The notes under the pieces are model-generated. The model searched no databases. It saw only the letters and a program-made list of their open reading frames with translations, and was not told the DNA's origin. A DNA stretch of 43,636 nt, from the IMG/VR virus record IMGVR_UViG_3300025687_000088, positions 1 to 43,636 of that record. One strand, written 5' to 3'. Position 1 is the first letter of the stretch, and the number at the start of each line of letters is the position of its first letter. Source of the DNA: a virus. Below, one piece after another: positions 27,652-35,329 of this stretch. Both the position numbers and the translations under genes were made by a program.

Positions 27652-29777
27652 TGAAACTTAAAGACTTACAAAGCCTAGAGAACATTGCCGACAGACTCTC
27701 AGACGAACGCTTAGACGAGATTGGTGCGGATATTGTTCGAGACTATGAATCTGACCTAAGCACCAGGGGTACATGGGAGAAGAACAACAAAGAAGCACTT
27801 GAACTTGCGCTTCAGATTACCAAAGAGAAGTCTTGGCCTTGGGCAAATGCCGCGAATATCAAATTTCCCTTATTAACGATTGCTTCTCTACAGTTTGCAT
27901 CACGCGTTTACCCAGCACTGGTTAAAGCGCCTGATTTAGTTAAGTTCCGCCCTCAAGGTAATGACCCAGGTGGAATAAAGGCATCTAAAGCCCATCGCGT
28001 ATCTAGGCATATGTCCTACCAGATGCTTGAACTGGATGAGGCGTGGGAGGAACAGCAAGACAAAGCGTTCTTTGCGCTCCCGATTATCGGTTCAGTCTTT
28101 AAAAAGACCTACTACGATAAAGTAAAAGGCATCAACTGTTCAGAAATGGTCCTGGCGAATGATTTAGTGATTCACTACTACGCCAAGTCTGTTGAGGACG
28201 CAGAAAGAATCACACATAGATTCCGCATGTCAGAGCGGAAGATCAAAGAAAAACAACTTCGTGGTATTTACTCTAAGCATAAGTTAGCGCCAGCATCACC
28301 CCAAGAGCCGGACCAGGCCGAAGAGCGGCAAGGTATTACTCAGCCGGTAGGTGATAGTGACGTGCCTAGACTGCTATTAGACCAATACTGCTACTTAGAT
28401 TTGGATGAAGATGGATACAAAGAGCCATACGTAGTCACTGTAGACAAAGAAACCAAAAAGGTTTTTCGCATTGTCTCTCGATTCAAGAAAGTAACCACTG
28501 AACAATCGCTTGAAATCGAATCTATACAGAAACGTATCAAAGATATTGTCACTTCTCTACCTCAACAGGCAGAAACCGAGCAGGAAGTAGCGTTAATCAA
28601 GCGGGCTGAAATGACTGTCCAGCAGTTAATGCAGCAAATTGAAGACCTTACTAACGAAAAACCGAAGGTTCTGTCTATTGAACCTATGCAGCACATCACC
28701 AAATACGGAATGATACCCTCTCCTGACGGTGGAATATACGATATTGGGTTTGGTGCCTTGTTATCCCCGCTGAATAACGCTGTTAGTACGCTAATTAACC
28801 AGTTAATTGACTCAGGAACGCTGCAAAACGGCTCAAGTGGCTTTATTGGACGTGGTGCGCGTATAAAAGGCGGGAAATTGTCGTTTTCACCGAACGAGTG
28901 GAAGCGTGTTGATGTTGCTGGCTCGGTTTTGCGTGATTCGCTTGTACCATTGCCTGTAAATCAGCCTTCTAACGTCTTATTCCAGTTGTTAGGGTTGTTG
29001 ATTAACTACACTGAGCGAGTTTCTTCGGTAACAGACTTGATGAGTGGTGAAAATCCAGGTCAAAACACCCCTGCGTACAACATGAGTGCCATGTTGGAAC
29101 AAGGGATGCAGGTCTTTAACGGTATATTCAAAAGAGTATATAGGTCGTTCAGGTCTGAGATTAGAAAGTGGTATGAACTGAATGCCTTGTATATGGATGA
29201 AGTTGAATACTTTGAGTACCACGATGCTGAAGGCGAGGTTTATCAGTCTGACTACCAGGGCGATTCAAGAGATATTATCCCTGCTGCTGACCCGAATGCG
29301 TTTGCAGCGAAAGAAAAGCAAGCGAAGGCACAGATGATTGCTGAACGGGCAATGGTTGTGCCTGGTTACGACCCTATAAAGGTCGAAATGAGACTGTTAG
29401 AAGCAATGGATATTCCAGATTCTTCTGACATATTCCCCGTAAGGCAGAATGAAGAAACCGGCGCACTTGAACTTGTGTTCGCGCCTGGTCCTGACCCTGA
29501 GTTCGAGATTAAACGTGCTGAAGAACAGCGCAGAACAATGGAAGCGCAAGACCGCGCTGAGAATAATCGTATTAAGGCGGCTAACGACACTTCTTTAACT
29601 GAAGCCCAGGTCTTAAAGATCATGGCCGAGGCTGAAGTAGCGGCGGACAAGCCAGAACTTGAGCGACTGAAGTTAATCCAACAGAGATTGGCTGAACAAA
29701 GTAAGACATTATTGGAGATAGCGAAGATTGAAGAAGGAAGAGATACAGGAATGGGCGCAGAACCCGATAACGATTGA
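27651..29777 (+). CDS. Portal protein (P22 type)
   Basis: 708 aa, close to the size of P22-type portals. Features: LALQITKEKSWPWANAANIKFPLLTIASLQFASRVYPAL near the N-terminus, VLANDLVIHYYAKSVEDAERITHRF, a coiled-coil wing (SLEIESIQKRIKDIV...MQQIEDLTNE), GFIGRGARIKGGKLSFSPNEW, and a long charged C-terminal helix. It forms the 12-mer ring through which DNA enters and leaves, and on which the scaffold and coat assemble. Its 3' end overlaps the next gene by 50 bases. Confidence 0.88.
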   Translation: MKLKDLQSLENIADRLSDERLDEIGADIVRDYESDLSTRGTWEKNNKEALELALQITKEKSWPWANAANIKFPLLTIASLQFASRVYPALVKAPDLVKFRPQGNDPGGIKASKAHRVSRHMSYQMLELDEAWEEQQDKAFFALPIIGSVFKKTYYDKVKGINCSEMVLANDLVIHYYAKSVEDAERITHRFRMSERKIKEKQLRGIYSKHKLAPASPQEPDQAEERQGITQPVGDSDVPRLLLDQYCYLDLDEDGYKEPYVVTVDKETKKVFRIVSRFKKVTTEQSLEIESIQKRIKDIVTSLPQQAETEQEVALIKRAEMTVQQLMQQIEDLTNEKPKVLSIEPMQHITKYGMIPSPDGGIYDIGFGALLSPLNNAVSTLINQLIDSGTLQNGSSGFIGRGARIKGGKLSFSPNEWKRVDVAGSVLRDSLVPLPVNQPSNVLFQLLGLLINYTERVSSVTDLMSGENPGQNTPAYNMSAMLEQGMQVFNGIFKRVYRSFRSEIRKWYELNALYMDEVEYFEYHDAEGEVYQSDYQGDSRDIIPAADPNAFAAKEKQAKAQMIAERAMVVPGYDPIKVEMRLLEAMDIPDSSDIFPVRQNEETGALELVFAPGPDPEFEIKRAEEQRRTMEAQDRAENNRIKAANDTSLTEAQVLKIMAEAEVAADKPELERLKLIQQRLAEQSKTLLEIAKIEEGRDTGMGAEPDND

Positions 29778-29988
29778 ACTAAAATCTTACATCGTCAACG
29801 AACTTAAAAGTTTGCAGGCTGGACAGGCTGATGCTTATCACCCTTTCGAGCCGCAAAAAACTCAGGAAATACTAGCGAACCTTAATGGCGCTAGGGATAC
29901 CTGGGAAATCATAGGCTCTCTGCTTTCGGGAGAGTGGGATTACTTTATAGAAGCCGAGGAAGAGGATGGAAAATCTATCGGGGATTAA
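29728..29988 (+). CDS. Small head-region protein (86 aa)
   Basis: TTG start inside the portal gene. The beginning KKEEIQEWAQNPITIELKSYIVNELKSLQ and end TWEIIGSLLSGEWDYFIEAE fit a small acidic protein often found straight after P22-type portal genes. Function unknown. Overlaps GroES by 23 bases. Confidence 0.6.
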   Translation: MKKEEIQEWAQNPITIELKSYIVNELKSLQAGQADAYHPFEPQKTQEILANLNGARDTWEIIGSLLSGEWDYFIEAEEEDGKSIGD

Positions 29989-30373
29989 ACCCCTGCTGGA
30001 CCGGGTGTTAGTAAGACCCGACGAGATAGAAGAAAAGACGGAAAGTGGAATCGTGATACCTGACAAGGTTAAAGAACATCACCAGATGGCGCAGGCAACA
30101 GGAACATTGGTAGCAATGGGACAGGATGCTTTTGTGACTTCGAGAGTTGAAGTTCTTAATGCCGACAATTCTATCCGAGAAATACGGATAGAGCGTTGGA
30201 CAGGAACACCTAAAGTCGGGGATAGGGTGATGTTTGCCAAATATGGTGGACTGACAACCCAAGGTATAGATGGTGTGGAATACAGATTGCTCAATGACCG
30301 CGACATTACTGCGGGAGCGGAGCATAACGTCAAGTACACCGGAATCGAGTCACGTAAGCGAGTAGGATCATGA
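29966..30373 (+). CDS. GroES-like co-chaperonin
   Basis: 135 aa. IKPLLDRVLVRPDEIEEKTESGIVIPD is the Cpn10 start with the mobile loop (KTESGIVIP) that grips GroEL. ATGTLVAMGQ and KVGDRVMFAKYGG are further Cpn10 hallmarks. It is longer than host GroES (~97 aa), with an insertion between them (RVEVLNADNSIREIRIERWTG) and a C-terminal extension. By analogy with T4 gp31, it may alter the GroEL cage to fit the phage coat protein. ATG 29966 has GAGG upstream. Confidence 0.88.
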   Translation: MENLSGIKPLLDRVLVRPDEIEEKTESGIVIPDKVKEHHQMAQATGTLVAMGQDAFVTSRVEVLNADNSIREIRIERWTGTPKVGDRVMFAKYGGLTTQGIDGVEYRLLNDRDITAGAEHNVKYTGIESRKRVGS

Positions 30374-31092
30374 GCGAAGACAGAAATTATGAGGCAGAAG
30401 CAAGAGAGCAAGGGTGGGTGCCTGAGTCCGAATTTAAGGGCGATGAACCACCTAAGAACGGGTTTGTAGACGCTAAAACGTTTGTTGAAAATGGCGACAA
30501 GATTACAGGGAAATTGCGTAATCAACGCGATGAGTTACGTGAGCAGGTCGAGGACTTGCGGCGCACAACTCAGGAGTTGCAGCAGTTTCACCAGCAGTCA
30601 TTAAAACGACAGCAGAAAGAGTACGAAGTGCGTATTCAAGAGTTGGAAAAAAAGCGTGAAGACGCTATCAACGAAGGTGACGGTCAAACGTTCACTCAAG
30701 TTGACAAAGAACTCAACGATATGCGTTTGGAACAACCCAAGCAGGACACCAGTATGGCGGATGCTTGGTTAGAGAAAAATTCCTGGTACAAGACCGACAC
30801 AAGAATGTCTGCATTTGCCGATGGCATAGCGGAACGAATTGTAAGTGAAGGGTACACAGGTAAAGCGTATTTCAACGAACTGACTCGCCGCACAAAAGAG
30901 GCGTTTCCAGAGGCGTTTGAAACCCAGAAACCACCTGGCGTGGATTCAAGTAAGACAGAAGGAGATAGCACACCCAAACCGAAAAGTTACGAAGCGTTAC
31001 CTGCGGATGCGAAGCAACAGTTTGAGCGATTTAAAGAACTGATGCCGAACTATACCAAAGAACAATATGTAGCCGACTACGAATGGGATTAA
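30370..31092 (+). CDS. Scaffold protein
   Basis: 240 aa, highly charged, with a long central coiled coil (LRNQRDELREQVEDLRRTTQELQQFHQQSLKRQQKEYEVRIQELEKKRED). The C-terminus is acidic (KELMPNYTKEQYVADYEWD). Composition and place between portal and coat are those of internal scaffolds in P22-like phages. Directs prohead assembly and exits before packaging. Overlaps GroES by 4 bases. Confidence 0.75.
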   Translation: MSEDRNYEAEAREQGWVPESEFKGDEPPKNGFVDAKTFVENGDKITGKLRNQRDELREQVEDLRRTTQELQQFHQQSLKRQQKEYEVRIQELEKKREDAINEGDGQTFTQVDKELNDMRLEQPKQDTSMADAWLEKNSWYKTDTRMSAFADGIAERIVSEGYTGKAYFNELTRRTKEAFPEAFETQKPPGVDSSKTEGDSTPKPKSYEALPADAKQQFERFKELMPNYTKEQYVADYEWD

Positions 31093-31096
31093 AGCC

Positions 31097-31549
31097 ATGA
31101 GCGATGAATTAAAGACAAGACGACGAGCAGTAGACAAAAAATCACGTATATCCTTTGGTGCACACCGCACCAAGTTGCAATTGTCCGAAGAGGACCAAAA
31201 GCACTTTAAGGAAGCCGGATATGTAGTGCGCTGGTTTAACGATCAGGACGGACGTGTAGAGGCCGCTGTACGTGGTGGATATACGTTTGTAGAACCTGAT
31301 GAAGTGCCTAGTTTGGGTGTTTCAGGGTTACACCAGGAGAATACTGACCTCAACTCAAAAGTTAGCAAAGTGGTGAGTAAAAGCAGTAAGTCAAATACAC
31401 CGATTCGAGCCTATCTTATGAAAATAAGTAAAGAGTGGTACGACGAAGACCAGGCGGCAAAAGAAGAGGTGAACATGGCGGTAGATAGAGCGTTACGTCC
31501 CACAGAACAAGGTGGACAAACTATTGAAGGGGGTTATACCCCTAGATGA
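31097..31549 (+). CDS. Head-region protein (150 aa)
   Basis: TRRRAVDKKSRISFGAHRTKLQLSEEDQKHFKEAGYVVRWFNDQDGRVEAAVRGGYTFVEPDEVPS is a pattern seen between scaffold and coat genes of related podoviruses. It is basic at the N-terminus. A minor head or assembly protein is likely; no enzymatic motif. Confidence 0.6.
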   Translation: MSDELKTRRRAVDKKSRISFGAHRTKLQLSEEDQKHFKEAGYVVRWFNDQDGRVEAAVRGGYTFVEPDEVPSLGVSGLHQENTDLNSKVSKVVSKSSKSNTPIRAYLMKISKEWYDEDQAAKEEVNMAVDRALRPTEQGGQTIEGGYTPR

Positions 31550-31586
31550 TTGTCCAAAATGACAATTCATATAAAAGGAAAAAGTA

Positions 31587-32150
31587 ATGGCTAACGCTGA
31601 TACACCCTTTGGCTTTCGTCCAGTAGGCGGCATGGATAGTTCACCGTACAACGGTGCAGTTATCGAAGCCGTGTTGCTTGCTGCCGATGGCACTGCAACC
31701 TTTGTAGGTGACGCAGTAAAACTTTCTGGCACCGCTTCTGCGGATGGTCACGCACCATCTGTAGCACAGTGTGCTGCTGGCGATGCGGTTTTTGGTGTTG
31801 TTGTGGGTTTTGCCCCTTCCCCTGAAACCTCTTTGGAAGACCAATACCGTAAGGCTTCAACCTTGCGCCGAGTCTATGTTGTTCCAGCACTCGATAACTT
31901 GTTTGTTATCCAGTGTGATGGCGCTTTTGCAATCACTGATGTTGGCAATACTGCTGACTACGTGGTTGGTTCTGGTAGCACTGTTACTGGAATGAGCGGC
32001 ATGGAACTGGATAGTTCCGACATTGGCACTGGTGCGGGCTTGCAGATTCTTGGTCTGTCCCGTGAACCCGATAACTCAGTTGACACCAACGCAAACGTGA
32101 TTGTTCGTATAAACGAATCTATCTTGCGCGGTGACGGCACGGCTGTATAA
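31587..32150 (+). CDS. Head decoration-type protein (187 aa)
   Basis: The sequence ANADTPFGFRPVGGMDSSPYNGAVIEAVLLAADGTATFVGDAVKLSG...VVGFAPSPETSLEDQYRKASTLRRVYVVPALDNLF is a beta-rich type encoded just before the coat protein in many podoviruses. Probably decorates or cements the capsid. Strong AAAGGA site upstream of the ATG. Confidence 0.65.
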   Translation: MANADTPFGFRPVGGMDSSPYNGAVIEAVLLAADGTATFVGDAVKLSGTASADGHAPSVAQCAAGDAVFGVVVGFAPSPETSLEDQYRKASTLRRVYVVPALDNLFVIQCDGAFAITDVGNTADYVVGSGSTVTGMSGMELDSSDIGTGAGLQILGLSREPDNSVDTNANVIVRINESILRGDGTAV

Positions 32151-32162
32151 GGAGAATTAAAT

Positions 32163-32204
32163 ATGGCTATTTCTACAGGAAATCACCCCAAGGCACTTTG
32201 GCCT
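32163..32204 (+). CDS. Major capsid protein, exon 1 (14 codons)
   Basis: ATG 32163 with AAGGAG upstream codes MAISTGNHPKALWP and then meets TAA at 32205. This is the start of the coat protein whose remainder begins at 33087. The last exon bases GGCCT can pair with GGGCC inside the intron, giving the U-G pair that marks a group I 5' splice site right after codon 14. Joined product: 14 + 287 = 301 residues. Confidence 0.85.
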
Positions 32205-33086
32205 TAACTCATTGATTTATAAGGAATTTTCCTTAGGGTAATCAATGAAGGGCCCCTATTTGGTAACAAATAGGGATAACTCATTTAATTGCTGGGAACC
32301 CCTAACGTATAATGGCGAGGGCAATCAGCAGCCAAGTTTAAAAGTATGGCAAGCATCATTTACAAGATAACCAACCAAGTGAATGACAAGGTATATATTG
32401 GTCAGACTAGACAGTCTTTATCAAGGCGGCGATCTGAGCATATACACCGGCTTAAAGCCAATGAGAGACAGCATAAACTGTACAGAGCAATAAGAAAGCA
32501 TGGACTGGAAAACTTCTTTTGGGAGGAGTTCATCACAGTTCTTAACGATAGTTATTTGGACGACCTTGAAATGGAGTCCATTGCAGAATATAACTCATTT
32601 AATAGAGGTTATAACTCAACTCCTGGTGGAGACACTTTGTCAGACGCCACGAAACTCATCATTTCAGAAAAAATGAAGGGTCGAAAGATAACCTGGTCAC
32701 ATAAAATTGTGACCTCAAGAAAATTAAATGGGAATTACCCTAAAAAGGGGTTTGGTGGTTTTGGTGCAGACCATAAGGCGTCAAAAAAGTATCAAGCGCG
32801 AACCCCTAAAGGCGACATAGTTGTCTTTGATGGGTTACGCCAGTTCTGTCGGGATAACGGGCTATCGCATAATTTATTGCTCTCTACATTGAGTGGTGAA
32901 CAAAGTCACCACAAAGGTTACATACTTTTAAAAAGGTTCAACGACTAGTCCATTGTGGACGTAGGGCCAAGCGGCTCGAAACGGTGAGGGTCCCAATCTC
33001 AGGGATCAAGATATAGTCTGGTCTGGATAGAAATATGCAGCAGCCGAAAGGCGGGATAAGCGTAGCGAACTTATCTGAACATAACG
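32205..33086 (+). mobile_element. Group I self-splicing intron in the coat protein gene
   Basis: 882 bases. The 5' exon end GGCCT pairs with GGGCC near 32250 (P1), the long loop of which contains CATTGATT/AATCAATG. A hairpin CCTATTTG-GTAA-CAAATAGG follows (P2-like). Conserved core elements are visible: AATTGCTGGGAA (P, 32287-32298), AATCAGCAGCCAAG (Q, 32323-32336) and AAGATATAGTC (S, 33008-33018). The last base is G (33086), as required. Splicing joins codon 14 to GGT ATA AAA in frame. A GIY-YIG endonuclease gene fills a loop between Q and S, as in T4-type introns. Confidence 0.9.
32346..32948 (+). CDS. GIY-YIG homing endonuclease (intron-encoded)
   Basis: 200 aa. The N-terminal nuclease domain has IIYKITNQVNDKVYIGQT (the GIY and YIG elements as IYK/YIG), then RR..H and a catalytic Glu region (HGLENFFWEEF). 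The C-terminal part (GDIVVFDGLRQFCRDNGLSHNLLLSTLSGEQSHHKGYIL) is a NUMOD-like DNA-binding helix-turn-helix. It would cut intron-less copies of the coat gene near the exon junction and spread the intron. Confidence 0.88.
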   Translation: MASIIYKITNQVNDKVYIGQTRQSLSRRRSEHIHRLKANERQHKLYRAIRKHGLENFFWEEFITVLNDSYLDDLEMESIAEYNSFNRGYNSTPGGDTLSDATKLIISEKMKGRKITWSHKIVTSRKLNGNYPKKGFGGFGADHKASKKYQARTPKGDIVVFDGLRQFCRDNGLSHNLLLSTLSGEQSHHKGYILLKRFND

Positions 33087-33950
33087 GGTATAAAAGCCTG
33101 GTTTGGTGCGAAATACGATGAACATGCTCCCCAATACACCAAGTTGTTTGATGTGGAAACCTCCCGTCAGGCGTATGAAGAGTTGGTACAGCAAACTGGT
33201 TTCGGTATGGCTCCGGTCAAGCCTGAAGGTGGTTCTACTGTGTATGACTCTCATACTCAGGGTTACACGGCGCGTGGTAAGAACGTTGCATACTCTTTGG
33301 GTTACATTGTGACCAAAGAAGAACTTGCGGATAATCTTTATTCGGAAGTCTCCATGCAGCGTGCCGCTTCACTGGCTTTCTCTATGGCTCAAACGCGTGA
33401 GAACGTTGGTGCAAACGTCTACAACCGTGCGTTCAATTCCAGTTATGTTGGTGGCGATGGCGTAGAACTTCTGTCTACTGCTCATCCTACTTTGGCTGGT
33501 AATCAATCTAATGAACTGTCTACCGCTGCTGACTTCTCTGAAGCCTCACTGGAAGATTTGACCATTCAGATTATGAATGCTACTGACTCACGCGGGTTGA
33601 AGATCTCTATTACGCCTAAGTGCTTAGTAGGTCCGACTGCACTCGTATATGAGTTTGAACGCGTACTGTCTTCTAACCTGCGCTCCGGCACAGCAGAGAA
33701 TGACATTAACGCAATCCGCTCTATGGGTGTGATTCCTGAAGCCGTGGTAAACAACTACCTCACCGATACTGACGCGTGGTTCATCCGAACCAACGGCGTA
33801 CAAGCTGGCCTGAAGTGGTTTGATCGTAGTCCTGTTGAATTTACCCAGGATACAGACTTCGATACCGATAATGCGAAGGCGAAGGCGTACATGCGATTCG
33901 TTCCCATGTGGGGCGACTGGCGTTCTCTATGGGGGTCGTCTGGCGCCTAA
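33087..33950 (+). CDS. Major capsid protein, exon 2
   Basis: 287 codons beginning GIKAWFGAKYDEHAPQYTKLFDVETS. It continues with strand- and helix-rich sequence typical of a HK97-fold coat of about 300 residues (GYIVTKEELADNLYSEVSMQRAASLAFSMAQTRENVGANVYNRAF...ISITPKCLVGPTALVYEFERVL). It ends in RFVPMWGDWRSLWGSSGA. The first in-frame ATG is well inside, so without splicing the protein lacks about 33 residues. It has no ribosome site of its own, so expression depends on intron removal. Confidence 0.85.
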   Translation, partial: GIKAWFGAKYDEHAPQYTKLFDVETSRQAYEELVQQTGFGMAPVKPEGGSTVYDSHTQGYTARGKNVAYSLGYIVTKEELADNLYSEVSMQRAASLAFSMAQTRENVGANVYNRAFNSSYVGGDGVELLSTAHPTLAGNQSNELSTAADFSEASLEDLTIQIMNATDSRGLKISITPKCLVGPTALVYEFERVLSSNLRSGTAENDINAIRSMGVIPEAVVNNYLTDTDAWFIRTNGVQAGLKWFDRSPVEFTQDTDFDTDNAKAKAYMRFVPMWGDWRSLWGSSGA

Positions 33951-33978
33951 GTCATTGATTTATAAAGGTTTCTTTGAT

Positions 33979-34006
33979 TTGATGTAAATATGGATTCGGA
34001 TATAAT
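33979..34006 (+). promoter_or_regulatory. Promoter for the free-standing HNH gene
   Basis: TTGATG (33979-33984), 16 bases, TATAAT (34001-34006). It lies in the gap after the coat gene, 28 bases before the HNH start, suggesting that the endonuclease carries its own promoter. Confidence 0.5.
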
Positions 34007-34033
34007 GGTTTCACCTTGCAAGGAGTTACTAGT

Positions 34034-34750
34034 ATGTCTACTCACGAATGCCGATACTGCGAAAAGTCTTTTAACCGAGACGAGTCAAAGCGTAATTGGC
34101 GGCACATCAAGTTTTGTTCTGACAAATGCCGAAAGGCGTACGCGGCGCAAAAGAAAAGAGAAATCTATAAACCAAGGCTGATTGAGGACAAGGCGTGTTT
34201 GTTCTGTAAAAAGACTTACACGCCGAGTCCAACTCAGGGTGCAAAGCAGAAGTATTGCTCCCGAAAATGCTACTTAAGCCAGAAAAAATATGAGCGTGCG
34301 AAAGATTGGAAGTGCAACAAGACGATATTAACCTGTCCTTATTGCGATGCTGATTTTACGCCGCATAAGTACAGCCCTAATGTTCAGGTGTATTGCTCTA
34401 TTCGGTGCCAAGTAAATAGTTCAAATAAACGCCATAATAAAAAATGGAAGCGCCCAGGCGCAGCGTTGTACGAGTTCAATAAAATAAAACCTCTAATCCT
34501 CGACAGGGACGAGAGATGCGTTGTTTGTGAATCAACAGATCGTTTACATGTCCATCATTGGGATAATTCTGGTCGCAGTGAGACGTGTAACAACACATTG
34601 GATAATTTGGCTACACTTTGCTCGCAGTGCCATAGTGATATTCACAAGGTAACACTGGCGAAGGTGGACGGAGAATGGTGCTTGGACGGCAGCATTTTTG
34701 AAAAATTAGGTCTTGCTGGGTCCGTCCAGATAATGGCAGCGAGAAATTAA
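34034..34750 (+). CDS. Free-standing HNH endonuclease with zinc-finger array
   Basis: 238 aa from ATG 34034 (AAGGAG 8 bases upstream; an in-frame TTG at 34016 is less likely). Three Cys-rich modules in a row (CRYCEKSF...CSDKC, CLFCKKTY...CSRKC, CPYCDADF...CSIRC) precede an HNH core (CVVCESTDRLHVHHWDNSG...NTLDNLATLCSQCHSDIH). The zinc modules probably read DNA. It sits between the coat gene and the next structural gene, an insertion site close to the intron. Confidence 0.87.
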   Translation: MSTHECRYCEKSFNRDESKRNWRHIKFCSDKCRKAYAAQKKREIYKPRLIEDKACLFCKKTYTPSPTQGAKQKYCSRKCYLSQKKYERAKDWKCNKTILTCPYCDADFTPHKYSPNVQVYCSIRCQVNSSNKRHNKKWKRPGAALYEFNKIKPLILDRDERCVVCESTDRLHVHHWDNSGRSETCNNTLDNLATLCSQCHSDIHKVTLAKVDGEWCLDGSIFEKLGLAGSVQIMAARN

Positions 34751-34751
34751 C

Positions 34752-34778
34752 GTACTAACCCTCCGGGGTTGCTCAGGA
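34752..34778 (+). other. UNCG-capped hairpin before the 167-aa gene
   Basis: AACCC-TCCG-GGGTT, a stable UNCG-type tetraloop hairpin, lies just upstream of the AGGAG of the next gene. It may block read-through translation or stabilise the mRNA end made after the HNH gene. Confidence 0.4.
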
Positions 34779-34785
34779 GAAAAAA

Positions 34786-35289
34786 ATGAGTGGTACTAAC
34801 TTTGGTTCGGGTATTGCTACCCGTAAACAATATAGCGGTTCGACTTCAGCAACGGATAAATCCTACCTGAATGCTCAAACCAAGTTCGTGCGTAAAACTG
34901 CGGTTATCCGTTGTGATGCGCAAACTGCCGAAACCCAAACCGGCTTTACCCTTCCTGCTAGTGCAATCGTGCATGACGTTTTTCTAAACGTTATCACTGT
35001 TGACGCTACAGAAACGGTAGACGTAGGTACGCAAGGCACGTCTAATGACCCTAACGGTTACTTGGCTGCGGCTTCGCTGGCTACGGCTGGTCTGGTATTT
35101 GGCTCACTGGCTGATGGTGCAGTGACACGTGGCGCACTACTGTATGAAACTACAGAGGCGGTTACGGCTGCGGCTCGCAAACCTGACACGACAGCAGGAG
35201 GTGATCCTATCTCTTATACCTGTTCTGCGGGTTCAGATACTGCGGTCTTCGATATTATTATCGACTACACCGAAGTAGTGACCGAGTAA
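34786..35289 (+). CDS. Structural protein downstream of coat (167 aa)
   Basis: A Thr/Ala-rich beta-type protein (VIRCDAQTAETQTGFTLPASAIVHDVFLNVITVDATETVDVGTQGTSNDPNGYLAA). It resembles capsid-associated proteins encoded just after coat genes in podoviruses. Strong AGGAG site. Followed at once by a strong terminator, so it ends the head transcription unit. Confidence 0.6.
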   Translation: MSGTNFGSGIATRKQYSGSTSATDKSYLNAQTKFVRKTAVIRCDAQTAETQTGFTLPASAIVHDVFLNVITVDATETVDVGTQGTSNDPNGYLAAASLATAGLVFGSLADGAVTRGALLYETTEAVTAAARKPDTTAGGDPISYTCSAGSDTAVFDIIIDYTEVVTE

Positions 35290-35295
35290 ATGAAT

Positions 35296-35318
35296 GGGGG
35301 CTTCGGCCCCCTTTTTTT
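35296..35318 (+). terminator. Rho-independent terminator
   Basis: GGGGGC-TTCG-GCCCCC followed by seven T. A UUCG-capped, six-GC-pair stem: a very strong terminator between head and tail genes. A partial read-through ratio could set coat excess over tail proteins. Confidence 0.93.
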
Positions 35319-35329
35319 GAGGATTTAGC

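Noticed and set aside
33951-34785. A second group I intron around the HNH gene after the coat gene
   Set aside because: The first bases resemble the start of the real intron, but no guide sequence pairs with the exon end, no P, Q or S core words are visible and the coat protein already ends sensibly. Treated as a free-standing endonuclease insertion.
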